DNA of 64,000 bases from Lota lota (taxonomy: Eukaryota; Chordata; Actinopteri; Gadiformes; Lotidae). Position 1 is the stretch's first letter. The number at the start of each line of letters is the position of its first letter. Positions 59,974-64,000 of the stretch are shown here, piece after piece. Made by a program: the position numbers and the translations under genes. Under the pieces are notes generated by a model. The model was not told the DNA's origin and did not search any database. It was given only the letters and a program-made list of their open reading frames with translations. The stretch covers positions 717,001 to 781,000 of the forward strand of contig JACYXH010000409.1 in NCBI GenBank assembly GCA_026745465.1, given 5' to 3'.

Positions 59974-60115
59974 AACTTGTTGCCCTGTTTTGACTTCTAT
60001 GTAATATATGTTAATCATTGTATCTGATATGTTGTTTCTTTCACTGTGTGACCACTGTTTGGTCAACAGTTATATTTATTATGCTCTAATAAACTTGATT
60101 TGACTTGATTTGAAG
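59971..60115 (+). mobile_element. Possible LINE-like 3' end
   Basis: AT-rich sequence that ends TAATAAACTTGATTTGACTT + GATTTGAAG: an AATAAA signal followed by a short TTGATTTGA repeat, as at the 3' ends of several fish LINEs. No reverse-transcriptase sequence is present. Confidence 0.3.
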
Positions 60116-61292
60116 TAGGTCTTTCTCTCTAAAAGGGTACAAGTAACCATCGCTTTTGTGGTGTGTTCAGTGTAAAAGATTGAGGGAACGCATAACTGTT
60201 GCAGAGATGTCATGTTGGCTGATGGTTGATGTCAAAAAACATCAGCCATTACTTTTTTCCCCCACAGATCATAGAAATTGCCTGCACCTGAACATAGGCC
60301 AACACAACACGTTGTGCGGAAGGATGAGATATTTTAGTCACCGTAATATTAAATTACGGTGCAATCTCTCCAAAATGATGATGAGATGTCCATTTGATCT
60401 ACAGCCAATTCATGACTCGATTAATTTAAAATCCGGAATGGGTCATCTCTGTTAAAATCCCTTTTCTCTCCCCGTCACATTGTCACATTGACCGATAACG
60501 TCATCACGTTGAGCCATCTCATTGTCAGGACGATCGCTGCATGACAGTTTCTAAATAAATGAATCTGAGAAGTAACAAACTTTTTTTGAGGACTCCAACA
60601 TCGAACAACAAAAACAATTAGAGGACGCAGCCATGGGGAAAGCTTTCTGCGATGGCGGCAGCCTTCTCCATTACCAGGGACTCATCTAATATGGTGAACG
60701 GTCGTCTGCACAGAAGTACAGACTTGGTATCCACACAAACGCAGTTTGACACAGGTCCAAGCCGGCTGAGATATGGGATTGTTTGTATTGCGAATGCAAC
60801 TCGTTGGCACTCGCAACACTACAGGAAATGATGCGAAATGAACGCTATTACTTATCTAGAAGGAAAACAATGTCATAGATTTGTGTGTTGTGTTCTCCTG
60901 GGGGCTAATCAAATCATTATGTTGTATTCTAAACGTTTCTCTGAACAGTTTGGAAAGCGGGGTTGAGGCTGCGGGCTTATTAATCTATAGTGATTTGGTA
61001 GCACAATAATCACCAGGGTTGATTTCCTGTGTTCCTGTGAGTCATTGAATCCGCTGCCATTAAAATGTCAAGGTAAATGAATAATCGATGAGTTCTATTG
61101 ACTTGGTTGCTTCAATTCAAGCACTTTTTCACTGCTTAAGACCAGGCCTATAAACAGTTATCCAAAGGTGTCCGAATGATCCAAGATGAAGTATGTTCCG
61201 ACAAGACAAAACATTGTTCTATTATATTAAATAGAACGAGAACAAGCCCAGAACGAGAAAGATAGATTGATTATTGGGTCGTGACTGAAGGT
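60116..61292. other. Single-copy noncoding DNA
   Basis: Unique sequence; 60460-60720 is GC-balanced and repeat-free, and may be regulatory. No gene seen. Confidence 0.4.
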
Positions 61293-61569
61293 CAGTAGGT
61301 TGTATGTGTGAACAAACCAATAGAACAGAGAAGGGTAAGAGAGAGTAACCTTATAATATAAGTTATCCTACTAAAATTTACCCAGAGGGGCTGTTAACGC
61401 CCAGACAAGACCATCTATTGTAATGTACTTTTCTGTGTTGATGGAAGAGTTGTAATGGTGGTTTGTAAAACGCAATAATTAAAATAATGTCAGTGTGTTA
61501 TTTCTGTATTCAATGCTATCACATCTTGCCAGCTTAAAGAGCTTGAATTCCATTTAAGTACGTTGTTTC

Positions 61570-61585
61570 CGTGTGTGTGTGTGTG

Positions 61586-61632
<47 letters not shown>

Positions 61633-61670
61633 CGTGGGTGCATGCCTACATATGTGTGTGTGTGTGTGTA
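61570..61670. repeat. (TG)n array inside the inverted-repeat element
   Basis: Pure and near-pure TG to 61629, then a CAGCGTGGGTGCATGCCTAC interruption and a shorter TG run. Confidence 0.96.
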
Positions 61671-61877
61671 ATCAATATGCATTACCTCAGTTTCACCCTT
61701 TACAGTCTGGTTACTTTCTTTGATAATAAATTTTTTTTGATAGGTCGACCTTTCAAAGAGATGATAGCACAGTAGATAGAAGGAACAGGTTCAAAAGGGA
61801 TAATATTCCTCATGAAAAAGTTGGAGGTCTAGGAAGAGAATAATATTTAATAACATTTACAACTCAAGCAAATTTTG

Positions 61878-62092
61878 TGAGGCATTGCCTGAATAGTTTT
61901 TGCCCTTAGGACCCCTCATAAATGTACTTCCTGTTATTGATTTTGTAGTCACTATCTCAATGGATTTTAACACTTTTTACACAGTTTAACGTATCTGGGT
62001 GTTACTAATGATGACTTATGATGACATATAATCTATAGAGAATGAAGTGTCTTGAGGGGGTGAATATGTTTTTCAATGGGATCAGATTCAGC
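61878..62092. mobile_element. Possible eroded Tc1/mariner-type MITE
   Basis: GGCATTGCCTGAATAGTTTT at the left and GTGTCTTGAGGGGGTGAATA at the right resemble the TTGC..GTATTCA / GGGGTGAATACTT ends of fish Tc1-like elements in inverted orientation. The similarity is weak and lies within the 1.2-kb element. Confidence 0.22.
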
Positions 62093-62494
62093 ATTGACTT
62101 GCCGTCATGCATGTACTCATGAATGTTATAGCCTACTTTGATCATTTAAAGTTTCAAAATGTCAAATCAAAAAGGTATTTGGCTTTCAAATACCATTCGT
62201 TACACATTTTGGGTTTCGCGAGAGAAGTTCACACATAGAACCTGGCTGCATTTCGCACAGCTGTTTTGTGAAATAGCTGTCTTTGCCCAACGGTTCTACA
62301 GCGTTCAACACATGATGTCCAGCAAAACGCTGGACACTAGGTTTGGCGTTGGGATTACAGCGAAGCTCACAGACGTCTTGTCTGGGTGTTAACGGTACCT
62401 CTGGGTACATTTTAGTAGGATAACTTATATTGTAAGGTTACTCTCTTTCTCTTACCCTTCTCTGTTCTATTGGTTTGTTCACACACACAAACTG

Positions 62495-62883
62495 TGCGCT
62501 TTTGACTCATAAAACAAGTATTTAGGTTTACAGATTAAGAAAACTGTTGGCGTTTAGATTCAATTGGTTTCAGCACGTCATACAACGCTGTCAACTGATT
62601 GGACTCACATCGCAAGGTCAGCGGGTCAACGTCGAAGTTGTTTGAACTTTAAGCACAGCTTCATGGTGGAGTATCCCAGCGGTCCACATTGCCCAGGGTG
62701 GCGCCAACGCTACGTTGCGCTTCAACGCTCAACTACATAGGAATACATTGGCAACGTTGAAGATGAATGCTAATCATGTGTTGCCCAGTTTAGGGCGCTG
62801 TGTAGAATTGGTTTCTTTGTTGTTATTTGTATTTTACAGACTGATGCAACAGATTTAACAAAGGGAGCCAAAATGTATCTGTG

Positions 62884-62886
<3 letters not shown>
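62495..62886. other. Single-copy noncoding DNA
   Basis: Unique sequence; GCCAACGCTACGTTGCGC-like text near 62702 forms short palindromes. No gene seen. Confidence 0.4.
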
Positions 62887-62930
<44 letters not shown>

Positions 62931-62945
62931 GTGTTTGTGTGTGCA
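62887..62945. repeat. (TG)n tract
   Basis: TG dinucleotides with GTGCGTG and TTTG interruptions near the end. Confidence 0.97.
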
Positions 62946-63441
62946 TGTGCAGCTAGGACTCTAGCTGCAGACAGTAAATTTGAATATATATCATTTGGGT
63001 GGGTAGATGTTCCCGCCCACTGTAGTATCACCTGATATAGGAAATAACATCATGTCCCTCTTTACGCTACACTTAGGTTAATAAACCATATTTCTCACCG
63101 GGCCGTGGAGTACCCTCCGCGCCTCCTAACACTGGACGGTCTCCTCTGCTTACCCAGTCGGTCTGAACTTGTACGTAAAGTTTCAATCATCTCTGGCGTG
63201 GGCCTAAGGTTTTACGGCTGCCCACTTAGCTCTCTATGAATCATTAGGCCCGGAAGTGGCAAGAGTAAAGGTCATCAGGCTTTTACAACTTTTGGAACCT
63301 GAGCAGTATCAGTAATTTTGCCAGAGTCGTTAAAAGCAGTTTCATCTCTTAAAATGGGTTACACACTGGAAATAATAATTTCTATTGCATAACCCCAGTG
63401 ATCAAGCACATCGGAAAAGTTACCCTGTACCCCCTCCCCCC
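62946..63441. other. Single-copy noncoding DNA
   Basis: Unique sequence; nothing recognised. Confidence 0.4.
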
Positions 63442-63521
63442 CACAGACACACACACACCAACACTCTCACAGACACACAAATACACACACACACAATCAC
63501 AGTAACACACACAAACACACC
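63442..63521. repeat. Imperfect (AC)n tract
   Basis: CA units with CACCAACACTCTCACAG and CACAATCACAGTAAC interruptions. Confidence 0.92.
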
Positions 63522-64000
63522 CTGACAGTCATTACATGGCAACTTTAATGAATTTTATAGTGCCATGTCCATTTCCATTGAGAGACATATTTTGCAGTTT
63601 TCTGCTAACCTAACCAATCGATAAATCAACAGATTTCAAAATCAAATCTTTAGAGAGGATCTCCTAAGAGGATGGAGATTCTGACTGTTGAGTTCATACC
63701 AAGCCCTGTGACTGGTTGGCATGCATGGAGGCCTGCGTAATCTTTGGCCTGATTGGCAAATCTGGCATTTGTTGAACATCATCTATAACATTCTAATGAA
63801 CAGTGAAATTATAAAACAGCTGTTGTGAGTAGTTAGGCTACATGTCAATCAACAAGGCTATATTATTATTTACAAGTCACGGATACACCAAACCTTGAAC
63901 AATGTTTGGGTTAGCAAGCAGGCTTGGGAAACAGCTTCTAGAGAACCCAACTAAAACAAGAATTGGCCACTTTCCAATTTCTTTCAAATACTTTTTTTAT
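63522..64000. other. AT-rich single-copy noncoding DNA
   Basis: Unique sequence to the window end; nothing recognised. Confidence 0.4.

Larger units (their letters stand above)
61293..62494. mobile_element. 1.2-kb element with about 120-bp inverted ends
   Basis: The left arm 61293-61411 and the reverse complement of the right arm 62375-62494 align along their whole length with few differences and one 4-base gap; both start CAGT. Shared blocks include GTGTGAACAAACCAATAGAA, CAGAGAAGGGTAAGA and ATAAGTTATCCTACTAAAAT. The 960-bp interior has a TG array and no transposase frame. No target-site duplication is evident, so it could be a non-autonomous DNA transposon or an inverted duplication. Confidence 0.8.

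Noticed and set aside
61284-61306. let-7-like text (AGTAGGTTGTAT)
   Set aside because: The 5' seed is disrupted by extra bases, and the downstream 60 nt hold no complementary arm. The text lies at the start of the inverted-repeat element.

Overview
This window looks like vertebrate, most likely teleost fish, nuclear DNA from a gene-poor (intergenic or deep intronic) region. I found no protein-coding exon, rRNA, tRNA gene, CRISPR array or prokaryotic-style gene cluster that the sequence supports. Evidence for a fish: (i) at least seven dispersed copies of one tRNA-derived SINE family with a Pol III B-box-like core (TTCGATCCCCAATGTC), a middle motif (CCTTGAGCAAGATG) and the common teleost 3' tail (GCTTTGGATAAAAGTGTCT); (ii) a teleost-type fold-back MITE; (iii) a very heavy load of (AC)n, (AG)n and poly-G arrays. 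That microsatellite load recalls codfish (Gadiformes) genomes, but the lineage is an inference I cannot test here.

Layout. 1-10 kb: single-copy DNA, a 0.5 kb TG array (3.4-3.9 kb), a fold-back element (4.2-4.5 kb), two SINEs and a 49-bp minisatellite. 10-26 kb: the most repeat-dense part, with long TC/GA/AC arrays, 12-bp, 21-bp and G-rich minisatellites and six poly-G/C runs; GC-richer single-copy islands sit between arrays (11.2-11.4, 15.4-15.7 and 23.4-23.7 kb). 26-37 kb: mostly single-copy AT-rich DNA resembling a regulatory desert, with two CTCF-like motifs, a perfect 59-nt palindrome, SINEs and a possible hAT remnant. 37-44 kb: GA arrays, an RFX-like X-box, a 62-nt hairpin and a roughly 58-bp minisatellite. 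44-57 kb: single-copy DNA with minisatellites, including a 26-bp repeat with two-unit alternation, trinucleotide tracts and SINEs. 57-64 kb: single-copy DNA, a large TG array and a 1.2 kb structure bounded by about 120-bp inverted repeats.

Nearly all open frames in the window are translations of simple repeats (Cys/Val, His/Thr, Ser/Leu or Arg/Glu runs) or chance frames. No genes can be seen working together. The points most worth following are the long-inverted-repeat element at 61.3-62.5 kb, the unusual number of near-perfect short palindromes (some pre-miRNA-sized), the higher-order minisatellites and several single-copy blocks that look like candidate cis-regulatory elements.
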